Shown here: positions 23,404 through 35,789 of the stretch, piece after piece
How the letters are laid out: each line of letters begins with the position of its first letter
Numbering within the stretch: position 1 is the first letter of the stretch
Assembly: GCA_028751875.1 (NCBI GenBank)
Contig: CM054158.1
Coordinates: 10,280,719 to 10,344,718, forward strand
Direction: 5' to 3'
Length of the DNA: 64,000 bases
Source: Rapana venosa
Taxonomy: Eukaryota; Mollusca; Gastropoda; Neogastropoda; Muricidae
The notes under the pieces: model-generated
What the model saw: only the letters and a program-made list of their open reading frames with translations
Database searches by the model: none
Told to the model about the DNA's origin: nothing
Made by a program: the position numbers and the translations under genes

Positions 23404-26400
23404 TATATTTAATTTTTTAAAGTGGCTGAATCTTGTTAAAAAACAAACAAATCGAGGCTCTTACGCCTCAAATCATTACACGCATGCGTGTAGTGGTGTT
23501 AATGTAGGTTTGTGAAGGTGTGCAATGTTAGTTTACTTTTTATATATATCATTGTATTCCTTTATATCGAGGGTATAGGAATGACCCATCATGTGCTTTT
23601 TTTCATATAAGTCCCTGTGTGATGCCGTTTTGTAGATTCTGTATCTGTTCCCATCAGAACACAATGGCCTAACTCTTACGAAACGCGAACAGGATTTAAC
23701 ATGTGGCACGGATGTTCTGCTTATTAGTGACTGTTACTGTGTAATGTTAGTTGGTGTAGGTAGTGTGTAATGTTAGTTGGTGTATTGTAGTGGTACTCGT
23801 AGTTGGGTTTAGTGATGTGTGCAAAAAGTTTGGTGTGAGATGCAGTGTGGAATGTTGCTTGTCTAAGTGTGCGTGATTGTCGGTGTATTGTAGATGCTAG
23901 TTGGGTAGTGTGCGTAGTCTGAAATTTTAGTTGGCGTAGTGTGCAATGTTATTTGGTGAGGTGCGAGGTTAGTTTCTGAATTGTGATAATGTTAGTGGTG
24001 GGATGTGTAATTTTAGCTGGTGTTGGTGAATTATTATTTGTGTAGTGTTTTATGTAAGTGATGTGTGTTAAATGTTAGTTGGTGTAGTGTGCAGTGTTAG
24101 TTGGTTGTGGATTGTTGTTTGGTGTAGTGTGTAATGCTAGTGTGGGTAGTGTGCAATGTTAAGTGTGCAGTATAAAATGTTAGTTGGTTTAGTGTGTTAT
24201 GTTAGTTGGTCAAGTGTGTAATGTAATTGTTGTCTTGTAAAGTTATTTGGTTGTAGTGTGTAATGTAAGTTGATGCAGAGTGATTGTTAGCTGGTGTAAA
24301 GTGTGATGTTAGGTGGTGTAGTGTGCAGTGTTATTTTGTGTAGTGGTGCATTGATAGTTGGTGTAATGTGTGATGTTTAGTTGGTGTCGTGTGCAGTGTT
24401 AGTTGGTGCAGTGTTTTATGGTATTTGGTGTAGTAGTAATGTATGTTTCTGCTTGTGAAATATTAAATGCTTTAGTGTGTAAATTTTAGTTGGATATAGT
24501 TTGCAATGTGAGTTGTTTCAGTGTGTAATGTTATATGGTGAAGTGTGTAATGTTAGTTTTGTCTCTGGTGAACTGCTATTTGGAGTAGTGTGTAAGTAGT
24601 TGATGCAGTTTGAAATGATAGTGTAATGGGCAATGCTGTTGGTGTATTTTGCGATGTTAGTTGATTTAGTGTGTAATGTTAATCTGTGTTGTTGCAATGT
24701 TAAGTTGGTGCAGTCTCAGAAATCATCAGTTGTTGTAGGTTAATGTTAGTCTTGTACATATGGCAATGTTTAGTTGATGCAGTGTGTAAATGTTAGTTGA
24801 TGCAGTGTGAAATGTTGTTGGGTGCAGTGTGAACTGTTAGTTGGTGTAGGGTTCAATTATAGCTGGGGTCTGTGTAATGTTTTAATGGTGTAGTGTGCAT
24901 TGTTGCTTGGTATAGTGTACAATGTTAGTTGGTGAAACGTGGAGTTTTAGTTGGATGGAGTGTAATGTGTGCTGTTATTTGTGTTAGTGTATTGTGCAAT
25001 GTACTTTTTTTGTGTAGTTAAGTTAGTTGGGGTATGTTGAATATGTTAGTTTGTTTAAGCGTACAGTGTTAGTTGGTGTAGGAGCAGTGCGGTTTAGTGT
25101 GCCAGTGTTAGTTGTGTGTGAAAATGCTAGTTGGTGTTAGTGTGCAAGTGTTGGTTTGTGTATGGGCAAGGTGGTTTAGAGTGTGCAGTGTTGTTGTGGT
25201 GTGAAATGCTAGTTGGTGTAGTGTGCAGTGTTGGTTTGTGTAGTGGGCAATGCTGGTTTTAGTGTGCAGTGTTAGTTGTGGGGTGAAAATGCTAGTTGGT
25301 GTATGTGCAGTTTTGGTTTGTGTAGTGGGCAATGTGGTTGTTGAGTGCAGTCTTAGTTGCGTAGTGTGAAATGGGTAGTTGGTGTAGTGTGCAGTTGTTA
25401 GATGGTGTAGTGTGCAATGCTGGTTTAGTGGCAGTGTTAGTTGTGGTGTGATAGGCTAGTTGGCGTGGTGTTGCACTGTTAGTTGTAGTTTTGAATATGC
25501 TGTTGGCGTTAATGTGCAGTGTTAGTTGGTATAGTGTTCATTGCTGGTTTAGTAGCAGGGTTAGTTGGCGTAATGTGAATGCTAGTATGAGTATAGTGCA
25601 ATGTTATGGTTGTGGTGTGAATAGAAGTTGGTGTAGTGTGTAATGGTCTGTTAGTGCATGGATATGTTAAGTGATGCAGTGTAAAATGTAATTGGTGTAA
25701 ATATGCATTTTTTGGTATACTATGTGTGCATATAGTTAGTGCATGTAAATGCTAGTTGATGCAATGTGGAATGTATTTGGTTTAGTATGTTATGTTAGTT
25801 GGCCTAGAGGGCTATGTTAAATGGTTTAGTTTATAATGGTAGGTTTGTGTAGTGTGTAATGTTACTTGGTGCGTGGTGAACATTTGTGGTGTAGTGTGTA
25901 ATGTTAGTTGGTGTCTGGTGAACATTTAGTTGTGTAGTGTGTATTGTTAGGTTAGTGTATAACGATAAAGAGAATTGGTTGTAGTGTGTAATGTTAGTTG
26001 GTGTCTGGTTTTAAAGTTAGTTGGTGTAGTGTGTTGTGTTAGGTGGTGTAGTGTACAATGTTGGGTGGTGTAGTGTTACAATGTTAGTTGGTGTTTGGTT
26101 AAAAGTTAGTTTATATATTATGTAATGTAGTTGAGGTAGTGTGCATGTTAGTGGTGTTGTGTTACATTGTTAGTTGGGGTAGTGAGTGATGTTAGTTGGT
26201 GTAGTGCAGCGTGGTATGTTAGTTTGTGATGTGTGCAAGTGTTAGTTGGTGTATCGTGAGATGCTAGTTGGGTTGTGGTGTCTGATATTACTAGAGTTGT
26301 GTTCAGTGTATTTGGTGTAGTGTGTATGTTTGTTTGTGTAGTGTGTAATGGTATTTGGTGATAATATGTAATTTTAGCTGGTGCTGGTAAAGGTGTTATA

Positions 26401-27630
26401 TAGTGTAGGTGTAATGTAAGTTGATTGCAGTGTTAAATGTAGTTGGTGTAGGGTGCAGTGTTAGTTGTGCAGTTTGAAATGTTAGTTGGTGTAAGTGTGT
26501 TAGTTTGTCGGTGAAGTGTATAATGTTTAATTGTTGTATTGTTAAATGTTATTTGGTGTAGTGTGAAATGTAGGCTGATATTCAGTGTGAAATGGTTGGT
26601 TGTTGTAGTGTTCTGTTGTTAGTTTGTGTAGAGTGCATTTTTGGTTGGTGTATAATGGGTGAGTTAGTTGGTGTCGTGTGCAGTGTTAGTTTGTGTAGAG
26701 GGCAGTGTTAGTTGGTGCAGTGCCTTATCTGGTAATTGGTGTAGTGTGTAATGGTCAGTTACTGCATGTGAAACATTAATTATGTAGTGTGCAATGTGTG
26801 CGGGTTCAGTGTGTAATGTTCTTTGGTGAGTGTGTAATTTAATTTGTCTTCTGGTAAAATGCTATTTGGGTAGTGTGAAATGTTAGTTGATGCAGTTTGA
26901 ATGGTAGTGTAGTGGGCAATGCAGTGTGTCTTTTGGCGATGTTAGTTGATTGTAGTGTGTAATTTTAATTTGTGTAGTTGGCCAAAGTTAGTTGGTGCAG
27001 TCTGAAAATGTAGTGTAGTGTTTAAATGTAGTCAGTACATATGAAATGTAGTTGATGCAGTGTGAAAATGTTTGTTGATGCAGTGTGAAATGTTTGTTGA
27101 GTGCAGTGTGAACTGGTTAGCTTGGTGTAGGGTTCAATTATAGCTGCGGGTCTCGTGTAATGTTTAATTGGTGTAGTGTGCAATGTTACTTGGTCATTGT
27201 GTACACTGTAGTTGGTGAAACGTGTGATTTTAGTTGGTGTTGTATGATGTGTAATGATAGTTGGTGTAGTGTGCTATGTTGTTGGTGGAGTGTAACGTGT
27301 ACTGTAGTTGGTGCTAGTGTATTGTGCAATATTTACTTTTTATGTGTAATATAGTTAGTTGGGTATGTTGAAATGTTAGTTTTGTTAAGTGTACAGTGTT
27401 AGTTGGTGTAGAGAGCAGTGCTGGTTAGTGTGCAGTGTTAGTTGTGGTGTGAAATGCTTGTTGGTGTTAGTGCCAGTGGTTGGTTTGTGTAGTGGGCAAT
27501 GCTGGTTTTGTGTGCAGGGAGTAGGCGTAGTGTGAAATGGTAGTTTGGGCGTGGTGTGCAACTGTTAGTTGTTTGGTGTGAAATTGTAGTTGCGTATGTG
27601 CTGTGTTTAGTTGGTTTTGTGTGCATTGAA
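21900..27630. repeat. Degenerate 22-bp satellite array (copy 2)
   Basis: Duplicate of 5520-11250 at a constant offset of 16,380, with the same irregular indels. Microsatellites at 23305-23400. Confidence 0.85.
23550..23725 (-). mobile_element. tRNA-type SINE fragment (copy 2)
   Basis: Duplicate of the SINE fragment at 7170-7345. Confidence 0.65.
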
Positions 27631-27634
27631 CAAG

Positions 27635-28266
27635 ATTCAGACAGTAACTGCAAGATTGGATTTAGGCGTTCCGCTGGGGATCTGTTTGGGCCCTGTTTCT
27701 GTTCATCCTCTACACTGCTCCACTGTCTTACATATAATTAACCGCCATTAGTTCCAACCATCACTTTTTTGCAGATTGGACTCTCAGATTCTAAGCAGCG
27801 AAACTCCTGAAAATCTGCACTTCTCTCTTTACAAATATGGCCCATGCTTTCAAGATATCCAAAATTGGATGATACTGAACAGATTACGTTAAAAATGCAA
27901 GATAAAACGGAAACCTTGCGTGTGGGACCAAACACAACTCTCTTCAATTCAAAAACAGCTTCATACCACTGGGCAATTGCATTAGTCCCTTTATCCAATG
28001 CTGGGAAGTATCTAGGGTCATTATTGACAAACACACTCTTCATGGCAAAAATTCATCACTTCAGACCTGCCTGTCCTGCTACTATCAATTACGGCGTATT
28101 AGTGCATTTCGAAAGTACCTGTCCACTGTTGCAAAACATCCAAGTCTTGTTGCGTCTCTCATTCTTTCACGGTCTTGGACTATTGCAAAATTCCCTGTTG
28201 GCTGGTCTGGCAGCATCATCAATACAATCCCTTCAACGTATACCAAAAACTGGCAGCTCGTCTTAA
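27635..28266 (+). mobile_element. L2-like LINE RT fragment (copy 2)
   Basis: Duplicate of 11255-11886. Confidence 0.75.
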
Positions 28267-28269
28267 TTC

Positions 28270-30340
28270 CTTTCTTTCTTCTTCTTTAATCTTCCGCTGT
28301 GCCTTGGCGTTGCGGGGAGACACAGACGTCTGTCTGCAGCAAGGCGGGAGGTTGATGTAGTGACAGGTCATGGGCTGTAGAGTGTCAGCCACGGGTCGCT
28401 CCATCGTCTCCTTGTCTACCTCTGGCTTTCCAGCCATTGGTATTTGGTGGTGTATGCCCGTAGGCTGGTGGTTGGGCGGCCATCTATGAGGTGCCAACAT
28501 ACACCTGATCCTTTTGTTGTTCGATATGGTGGAGAATTGGTGTTTGTCCGACCATGTCTCTGATCTCCTTATTCTTGTTCCTTGTCGCGTCTGGTCTTGT
28601 TGACAGCTTTTCTAGGCAGCAATTTCCACATGCTGGACCAATTTTCTCTCTAAGGCTTTTGTTAGGGCCCATGTAGACACTTGGTATGTGAGTGTTGGAA
28701 CGAAGATGGGCGTTGATGAGTTTTGCCTTGGTGGTCTAATGGGATGCTGGAAATGTTTTTAGAAGGGGGCGAGTTGGTAACTGACTGCGTTCGCTTTCTG
28801 GCATATTGTTTCTATCTTCTCTGTCCAATTTTCCATCTTCAGTGAAGAGGCTGCCAAGGTATTAAATATTTGGTCTGTTTCAGTGGGTGCCGTTGTTGTT
28901 GATGTCAAGCTTTCCTGAATTTCTGCTGACAGACATAACTTCTGTTTTTTGGTGATATGATATTCATGTTCATACCATCTTCGCAGCTTGGTTGAGTTGG
29001 TCTTGTGTGATCTTGAAGAGTGCTTTGTTCTGATTCTCAGGGACTGGTCGTCGCAAATAATAGTTCGTTCAGGGCCTCCAAGATCTGGGTTGGCTACCTT
29101 TGTAATCTGGTACCATGGTAGATCCACGAAGAGATGGGGGAGGAGTGTACGCAGCCTTGCCTGACCCCTGATTTAACGGGAACCAGTAGGATGTTCCACT
29201 GGATGTTGACTGCGTCATTACTGTTGGGCTTAGATTGCTCTGTGTTGTCATTTTTCAAGCAGCTGCCCCTTCACGTTGTCTGCTCAGGATCTTCAGAGCT
29301 TGTCTTTGCTTGACTCGGTCGAAAGCTTTTTCTTGATCAACGAATACTGTTTGCAGGGTCTTGGTTGATATTCGATGGGTCTTTAGACAAGCTGTCGGTG
29401 TGCGAAAATGGCATCTGGCACACCTCTTCCTTTCGAAGGCCTACTGGGCATTGCTCAGTAAGGGTTCTGCTTTGGCTTTGTGCGCTGTTCCAGAATCTTT
29501 GTCATACATTTTCCCTACATGGCTGAGAAGTGAAATGGCCTCTGTAGGTGCAGCAGTCTCTCTGCTGCCCTTCTTCTTCCAACTGGCACCACTATCACAT
29601 TTTGCCAGGTCCATTTGGTACTTTCCTCTATTCCATGCTTTCCCCGTTCTGAAGATGATGGTGTGCACTAGTTCCCGTTTCTCCGCAATGCAAGGATTGC
29701 TTCAGTTGTTATGCCATCATGCCTGACGCTTTAACTTGGGGCTGGTCTTAATTGCTTTTTTCTTGGTTTCAGCTTCAGGATTGGGGGCTCTAACTGGGCC
29801 TTTATAGCGTGGTGAGAAACTGAGAGCCGGAAGCTTGTACTCCATTTGGGTTTAAAAGATCATTAAATATAGTCTTCCCATCGTTTCAGATTTCCTCTTC
29901 TTTGTCGGGCTCTCCATGTGCATCTTTCAATACTGGTGTTGGAATTGAATGGCTCATCTCTTACTCTCATTCGTCTTCACCACGTTTGAATATTTCTGGG
30001 GGTGTTCTTGCAGATGTCACTTAACTTCTCTCCTTAAGTCGCCCTAGTTTTTCTTTGGAGCTTTCACAACACGATTACTATGTCTTCTTTGCTGTTTCTG
30101 TACTTGCGTAGTCTCTTCTGTCTTTGGTCCTTGCCCAAGCTTTATATAGTGCTTTTATATCTTGATGGCTTCCTTCACCCTTGGTTCACAAGCGTAGCTT
30201 TCCTGTTTTTACCTCCACATTTCTTTGTCCCACAAACTTCCCTTAAGGTGTCAAGAGAGCTGGATTGAAAGGTGTCCCAGACATGCTCCAATGTTGAGAG
30301 GTGTTGTTCAATGGAGTCTAGTTTCACCTTGATGCACTGT
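28270..30340 (-). mobile_element. Decayed RTE-like LINE, RT region (copy 2)
   Basis: Duplicate of 11890-13960, with the same stops and shifts. Confidence 0.75.
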
Positions 30341-30729
30341 GAATCTGTTCTTGCACTTCTTTCCTCTTCCGTTTGAGGAGGTTGATCTTTTCAGGCTGGT
30401 TCTTTCCTTGCAGTTGTTATTTTCTTCTCTGAACTACTGGAGGCTAGAATGACAGGGCCTGTGGTCAGTGAAAGTGTATTTAGTAGTTTTTCCGATTAAA
30501 CGTTCCTTCATAACAGTGATAACAGACGGGAAAGTGTGTGTGGTGTGTCTGTGTGTGTGGTGTGTGTGTGTGTGAGGTGAGATGAGATGGGAGGAGTGAG
30601 AGAGAGTAGAGAGAGAGAGAGTGAGAGATTAGAGAGAGAGAGGGAAGTGAGTGTAAGGGGATGCAATATAGTAATCATTGACAATTAACAACTATGATAT
30701 TATAAAGCGTAAAAAAAGAACTTTGAAAA
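30341..30729. repeat. GT/GA microsatellites and spacer (copy 2)
   Basis: Duplicate of 13961-14349. Confidence 0.7.
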
Positions 30730-32752
30730 GATAGAATAACAGCTCGTACACTAACTTGCAATTTCTACAAAACTAAAATTATAATACATGTACTATAGGT
30801 TATTGATTATAGAAACAATGGGTTAATGACAATAACATTATCTTTCATTATAGGGGTGTCTTTGAAGTATTTGCTCTAAGCAACGGGACTGGGAAGAAGG
30901 GTAAAAAGGTTTTTAGATCTGGACATTGTAAAGAACGTGAGCGTTGGTAATAGTTTCGCCACAGATACATGTGCGGATTTTGAAAATTTAGATCTAAATG
31001 CATTTGGGAGTTAAATCCTGTAGATAAAGTTGATAAAGTATCTAGATTCTGTGAGTATGGCATTTGATATCATCATAAGATAATAAATGAGTTATATCAT
31101 CATTCAGGATAAACAATTTCTTGTAGTTTCTTTTTAAAGTGTTTCCTGCAGGCAATTTTGCAATATGCTAGAGCCTCATAGGCAGTAAAGGAAACATCTA
31201 TGCTGTAAAGAACCCTTCATGCTTTGTTCCGGCATTTTGGCTAATCTGTCAACTTTTCGTTAAAGTGGATACCACAATGAGAAGGAATCCCAGCTGAAAG
31301 TTATATTAGTACCCCGTAACATCAGAAAATGAATTCAGATGTCATATCTCGTTATGAGCTCTTGTCTCACTTTTGAGCTGAAATTTTTTCATGCAAGTAA
31401 CACTGACTTGGATTCAACAAGAAATCCTCGATACTGTCCCCCTGAAAAAATGTCCCTTTTCGGAAATCTAAGAAGATAAACAAGCCATCCGAAATGCAGA
31501 CAGTTCAGCTGTAAATATAGAATCTAGCCCATAGCTTTTTCACATAGAAAATGATCTTCTCTATCTTCAGAGATGGGTGACAAATGCTGCACCCGCCTCA
31601 TTGTTGCTCAAAAAGTGAACGTCAGTGTAGATTTTAGATGTTTGGATTGTAGTTTGCATATTTTCTTTTACTGATTGCACTAAGAATATTTTCATTTCAG
31701 TTTTTGGTTAGAGAAGAATAATTGACATCTAAATGAGCCTCTGAAGCTCCCCATGGGGACAAGGGGAAGTCATGATATCTTTGATTTGTTAATTTGGTAG
31801 GACATAGTTCTGCCTTATCAAACCAATTCAGAAGTATAGGTTCTATAGTGGTTAAGAGAACGAATGAAGTGCTCTTTAGGAAAGTTGACATCAGACTAGT
31901 ACATATCTCGGTGATCCTCATTGCTTTATGGCTTTGAACATCTAAGAGGTATTTAGCCAAAGCCAGTTGGTCGATAGTTGTTAATGGCAAAAGACCTATC
32001 TCTTTATAAGTACCCATTGTTGATGCATGGAAATAGGTACACTAGAGCTAATCTAAAAAGCCTTACAGAATCTATTTCTCATTTTTGGCAATAAATAATT
32101 TAGGAGCTCTGAAAAATCGTCTTCTGACCATAAATTAGTCTAGAAGTACTAAAGATAACGCCAGATGTTGTAACACAAAACTACATCATGGACCCACACT
32201 TGTTACTAATAACTTTCAGGAAGTTTAGACTGCTCTTAGCTTTGTAATTAAATATTTCAATATGATAATTCTAAGCTAATTTAGACGTGAAAATATACCT
32301 AAAAAACTTCAACTAGGTTTTTATAGTTTAAAAATATTTACCATTCTATATGGAAAACAGGTAGATCTGGTGATGTTAGCACAATTACTGAAAAGTACAA
32401 GATTTTGTCTTTTCAGGAGATAGTGACAGACCATTTTCAATTATAATAGTATTAAGTTTGTTCATCTCAATTGATACACGTTTTTCAATATAATTTAGAT
32501 GTCATCTTTGGGTTTCTCTTTTTCATTGAGGAATTCATCACATACCTAAATGTCATCAGCATACTGGGACATGGGTTGCTTCATTACTTGAGAGAACACT
32601 TAGGAAGGATCATAAAGAAGAATATTGAAAAGATGGTGGAGCAATGATTGATCCCTGTAGTAATTGCCCATTGTTGGAGATTCGTTAAAGTAGATTAGGA
32701 AATTTCCAACTTGGCCTGTATGCGTATTTCTGAGAGAAAGGCTTTAACATGA
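30730..32752 (-). mobile_element. I-clade LINE with RNase H, 5' cut (copy 2)
   Basis: Duplicate of 14350-16372. The 5' cut falls at the same base in both copies, but here the next base belongs to a 24-bp minisatellite instead of the integrase remnant. Confidence 0.7.
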
Positions 32753-33080
32753 AAAATCCATGTTAACTGTGTGTGGGAAATCCATGTCACGGTGTGTGGA
32801 AAATCCATGTTAACTGTGTGTGGAAAATCCATGTTAACTGTGTGTGGAAAATCCATGTTAACTCTGTGTGGGAAATCAATGTCAACTCTGTGTGAAAAAT
32901 CCATGTTAACTGTGTGTGGAAAATCCATGTCAACTGTGTGTGGAAAATCCATGTTAACTCTGTGTGGGAAATCCATGTCAACGGCGTGTGGAAAATCCAT
33001 GTCAACGGCGTGTGGAAAATCCATGTCAACTCTGTGTGGAAAATCCATGTTAACTGTGTAAGAAAAATCCATGTCAACTC
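32753..33080. repeat. 24-bp minisatellite
   Basis: About 13 units of AAAATCCATGT plus TAACTGTGTGTGG with C/T and A/G variants. The unit is a multiple of three, so all frames stay open and give false ORFs on both strands. Begins at the duplication edge. Confidence 0.9.
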
Positions 33081-33104
33081 TGACCTCCACTTCATCAGCT
33101 ACAC

Positions 33105-34021
33105 AGCTGTCTACTGCTGAAGCAGTCCTTAGATGAATCAAGCTGTCTACTGGTGAAGCAGTCCTTAGATGAATCAAGCTGTCTACTGGTGAAGCAGTCC
33201 TTAGATGAATCAAGCTGTCTACTGCTGAAGCAGTCCTTAGATGAATCAAGCTGTCTACTGCTGAAGCAGTCCTTAGATGAATCAAGCTGTCTACTGCTGA
33301 AGCAGTCCTTAGATGAATCAAGCTGTCTATTGCTGAAGCAGTCCTTAGATGAATCAAGCTGTCTGCTGGTGAAGCAGTCCTTAGATGAATCAAGCTGTCT
33401 ACTGCTGAAGCAAACCTTAGATGAATCAAGCTGTCTACTGCTGAAGCAGTCCTTAGATGAATCAAGCTGTCTACTGCTGAAGCAGTCCTTAGATGAATCA
33501 AGCTGTCTACTGCTGAAGCAGTCCTTAGATGAATAAAGCTGTCTACTGCTAAAGCAGTCCTTAGATGAATCAAGCTGTCTACTGTGAAGCAGTCTTAGAT
33601 GAATCAAGCTGTCTACTGCTGAAGCATTTCCTTAGATGAATCAAGCTGTCTACTGCTATAGGAGTCCTTAGAAAAAATCAAGCTGTCTACTGCTGAAGCA
33701 GTCCTTAGATGAATCAAGCTGTCTAGCGGGAAGCACCTAGATGAATCAGCTGTCCTGCTATACAGTCCTTGATAAATAAAGCTGTCTACTGCTGAAGCAG
33801 TCCTTAGATGAATCAAGCTGTCTACTGCTGAAGCAGTCCTTAGTGAATCAAGCTGTTACAGCATGAAGCAGTCCTTAGATGAATCAGCTGTCTACTGCTG
33901 AAGCAGTCCTTAGATGAATCAAGCTGTTACTGCTGAAGCAGTCCTTAGATGAATCAAGTGTCTACAGCTGAAGCAGTCCTTAGATGAATCAAGCTGTCTA
34001 CTGCTGAAGCAGTCCTTAGAT
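33105..34021. repeat. 36-bp minisatellite
   Basis: About 25 units containing GAAGCAGTCCTTAGATGAAT and CAAGCTGTCTACTGCT. Nearly perfect at 33105-33590, then increasingly indel-ridden. The 292-, 170- and 127-codon frames here are repeat artefacts. Confidence 0.92.
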
Positions 34022-34200
34022 AATAATGATAATGAAAATTTAAATAGAATTTGTATAGCGCTATATCTTGCAAAAACAAATCAAAGCGCTTGCATTCATC
34101 CTACCTCACACATGCACCAAGTTACAATTAATAGTTTTTACAAATTGAAATGTAAAACACACACGCACACGCGCGCGCCACACACACCCCACACCACCCA

Positions 34201-34238
<38 letters not shown>

Positions 34239-34586
34239 CACACACACACCCCACAGAGGTTGTGTACTTTGGCAGGGTGGTGGGGGGGTTTCGGCTGTTG
34301 AGTGTAAGGACAAAAATGAGATGAAACTAAGGGGAAAAATCTTAGATTTAAAATAAAAAGTGTTTGAGGCTGGGTTTAAAAGTGTCAAAAGTAGGTTTTT
34401 GGTGGAGGGAGAGGGAGAGGTCATTCCATATCACTGGAACAGAAATAGAGAAAGAGCGGGCGGCCGGGCTGTCGATTGGTTGAAACTAGGTATTCGTAAG
34501 CACAAGGTATCTGCAGCAGAGCAGAGGGAACGAGAAGGAGTGTCCAGGTGAAGACATTCAGGAGGTAGGAAGGGCTGTTTTCTGGA
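34022..34586 (-). mobile_element. L2-like LINE, 3' end
   Basis: Starts with the family tail (TATAGCGCTATATCTTG and AATCAAAGCGCTTGC on the + strand, preceded by a TAATAATGATAA run). The minus strand encodes the L2 C-terminus: a CLHL-x-TPSRSL segment, [17 protein letters not shown] (CA)n tract occupies 34157-34250 in the 3' UTR. The 5' side runs into the assembly gap. Confidence 0.85.
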
Positions 34587-35086
34587 NNNNNNNNNNNNNN
34601 NNNNNNNNNNNNNNNNNNNNNNNNNNNNNNNNNNNNNNNNNNNNNNNNNNNNNNNNNNNNNNNNNNNNNNNNNNNNNNNNNNNNNNNNNNNNNNNNNNNN
34701 NNNNNNNNNNNNNNNNNNNNNNNNNNNNNNNNNNNNNNNNNNNNNNNNNNNNNNNNNNNNNNNNNNNNNNNNNNNNNNNNNNNNNNNNNNNNNNNNNNNN
34801 NNNNNNNNNNNNNNNNNNNNNNNNNNNNNNNNNNNNNNNNNNNNNNNNNNNNNNNNNNNNNNNNNNNNNNNNNNNNNNNNNNNNNNNNNNNNNNNNNNNN
34901 NNNNNNNNNNNNNNNNNNNNNNNNNNNNNNNNNNNNNNNNNNNNNNNNNNNNNNNNNNNNNNNNNNNNNNNNNNNNNNNNNNNNNNNNNNNNNNNNNNNN
35001 NNNNNNNNNNNNNNNNNNNNNNNNNNNNNNNNNNNNNNNNNNNNNNNNNNNNNNNNNNNNNNNNNNNNNNNNNNNNNNNNNNNNNN
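34587..35086. other. Assembly gap, 500 N
   Basis: Exactly 500 N, a conventional scaffolding gap, so the true distance is unknown. It hides the 5' end of the first visible DNAJC25 exon and perhaps earlier exons. Confidence 0.99.
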
Positions 35087-35133
35087 AGGAAAAGGCCAAC
35101 GTGATGTTCCAAAAGATTGCCAATGCTTACGAG
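35087..35133 (+). CDS. DNAJC25: DNAJC25, end of J-domain exon (partial)
   Basis: Reads EKANVMFQKIANAYE, then a GTGAGG donor after GAG at 35133 (phase 0). The FQxIAxAYE helix is the end of a J domain. It joins in frame to the LKDEEQRSDYDYMLDNPE exon at 37147, the hallmark continuation of DNAJC25. The protein is an ER-membrane Hsp40 co-chaperone: its J domain stimulates an Hsp70, and several membrane segments follow. The HPD catalytic motif and signal peptide must lie in the gap or upstream, so activity cannot be judged. Confidence 0.85.
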
Positions 35134-35528
35134 GTGAGGGGGTCCATCACATTGATTGATACACGACAACTTGCATTGAAACAGAGTGTACAGGGTTATA
35201 AGACCAGATTGGTATTGACTGCACTCAGCGACAGCCATCAGCTCAGTGACGCCTGTCAGAAAGCAGTGCTACAGCTTATGGGAAAGGCGTCATATTGTAT
35301 TGATTGTCCTAGGCAGTTCCCTAGGGCAGCTCCCATAAAACATGATTGACGTTGCTTACAAGAAGAGAAAACAGATGGTATTGTCTATTGATTTGTGAAT
35401 GCTGACGGCATTTAGAAAGGTAGTTGATATTTTGCAATATGAGAAGACTTTGCTTTGTTGTGTGCATGAAGATTCCCATTAAAAAAAAGGGGTTTTGATG
35501 CGTAGGAGATGAAAAGGCTTATTACTGA

Positions 35529-35726
35529 ACCACATCCACATCATGATGTGGATACCCTTCTGACACTGTAAGGAGCTACTCTCTATTCTCCTTTTATATC
35601 AAGGATAATGGAATAAGCACGTATGTGCTTTTTTACAACCAGTCCCCATATGTATGCAGTTTTGTAAATTTTGTATTCTTTCAAAAAGCTAAACCACATC
35701 CACACCATGATGTGTATACCCTTTTA
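35529..35726 (-). mobile_element. Truncated SINE between two near-identical 31-bp flanks
   Basis: 35590-35692 matches the tail half of the SINE family (GGATAATGGAATAAGCAC, then CAGTCCCCAT). It is flanked by ACCACATCCACATCATGATG (35529 on) and the similar ACCACATCCACACCATGATG (35695 on), each continuing to TACCCTT. The flanks may be a long target duplication; CCACATCATGATGTGG within them is a 16-bp palindrome. Confidence 0.55.
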
Positions 35727-35731
35727 ATAAT

Positions 35732-35789
35732 AATAATTATAACAATAATAATAATAGTAATAAATGGAATTTATATAGTGCTATATCTT
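35732..35789 (-). mobile_element. L2-like LINE tail, right part of 3' end
   Basis: TAATAATAATTATAAC run followed by AAATGGAATTTATATAGTGC, the conserved L2-tail signature. Interrupted at 35789 by a retroposon; the tail resumes at 36664. Confidence 0.8.

Larger units (their letters stand above)
16373..32752. repeat. 16.38-kb tandem segmental duplication, copy 2
   Basis: Second copy of the unit. Its right edge at 32752 cuts an I-clade LINE in the RT domain and abuts a 24-bp minisatellite. Its left edge at 16373 cuts an integrase remnant. Where the copies differ, this copy is closer to protein and family consensus: the integrase C-terminal reading frame (16448-16700) and the L2 5' reading frame (20196-20522) are open here and broken in copy 1. 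This suggests copy 1 carries the errors. Confidence 0.93.

Noticed and set aside
32695..33607. Long frames (292, 170 and 127 codons) of repeating S-L-D-S-S or R-T-A-S-A-V-D motifs
   Set aside because: They come from 24- and 36-bp tandem repeats, open in several frames on both strands, and have no splice or start context.
33105..34021. CRISPR-like array (regular 36-bp spacing)
   Set aside because: The units are contiguous repeats with no unique spacers, and the genome is eukaryotic.
34431..35238. 230- and 226-codon frames across the gap
   Set aside because: Mostly X from the 500-N gap; only the L2 C-terminal part on the minus strand is real.
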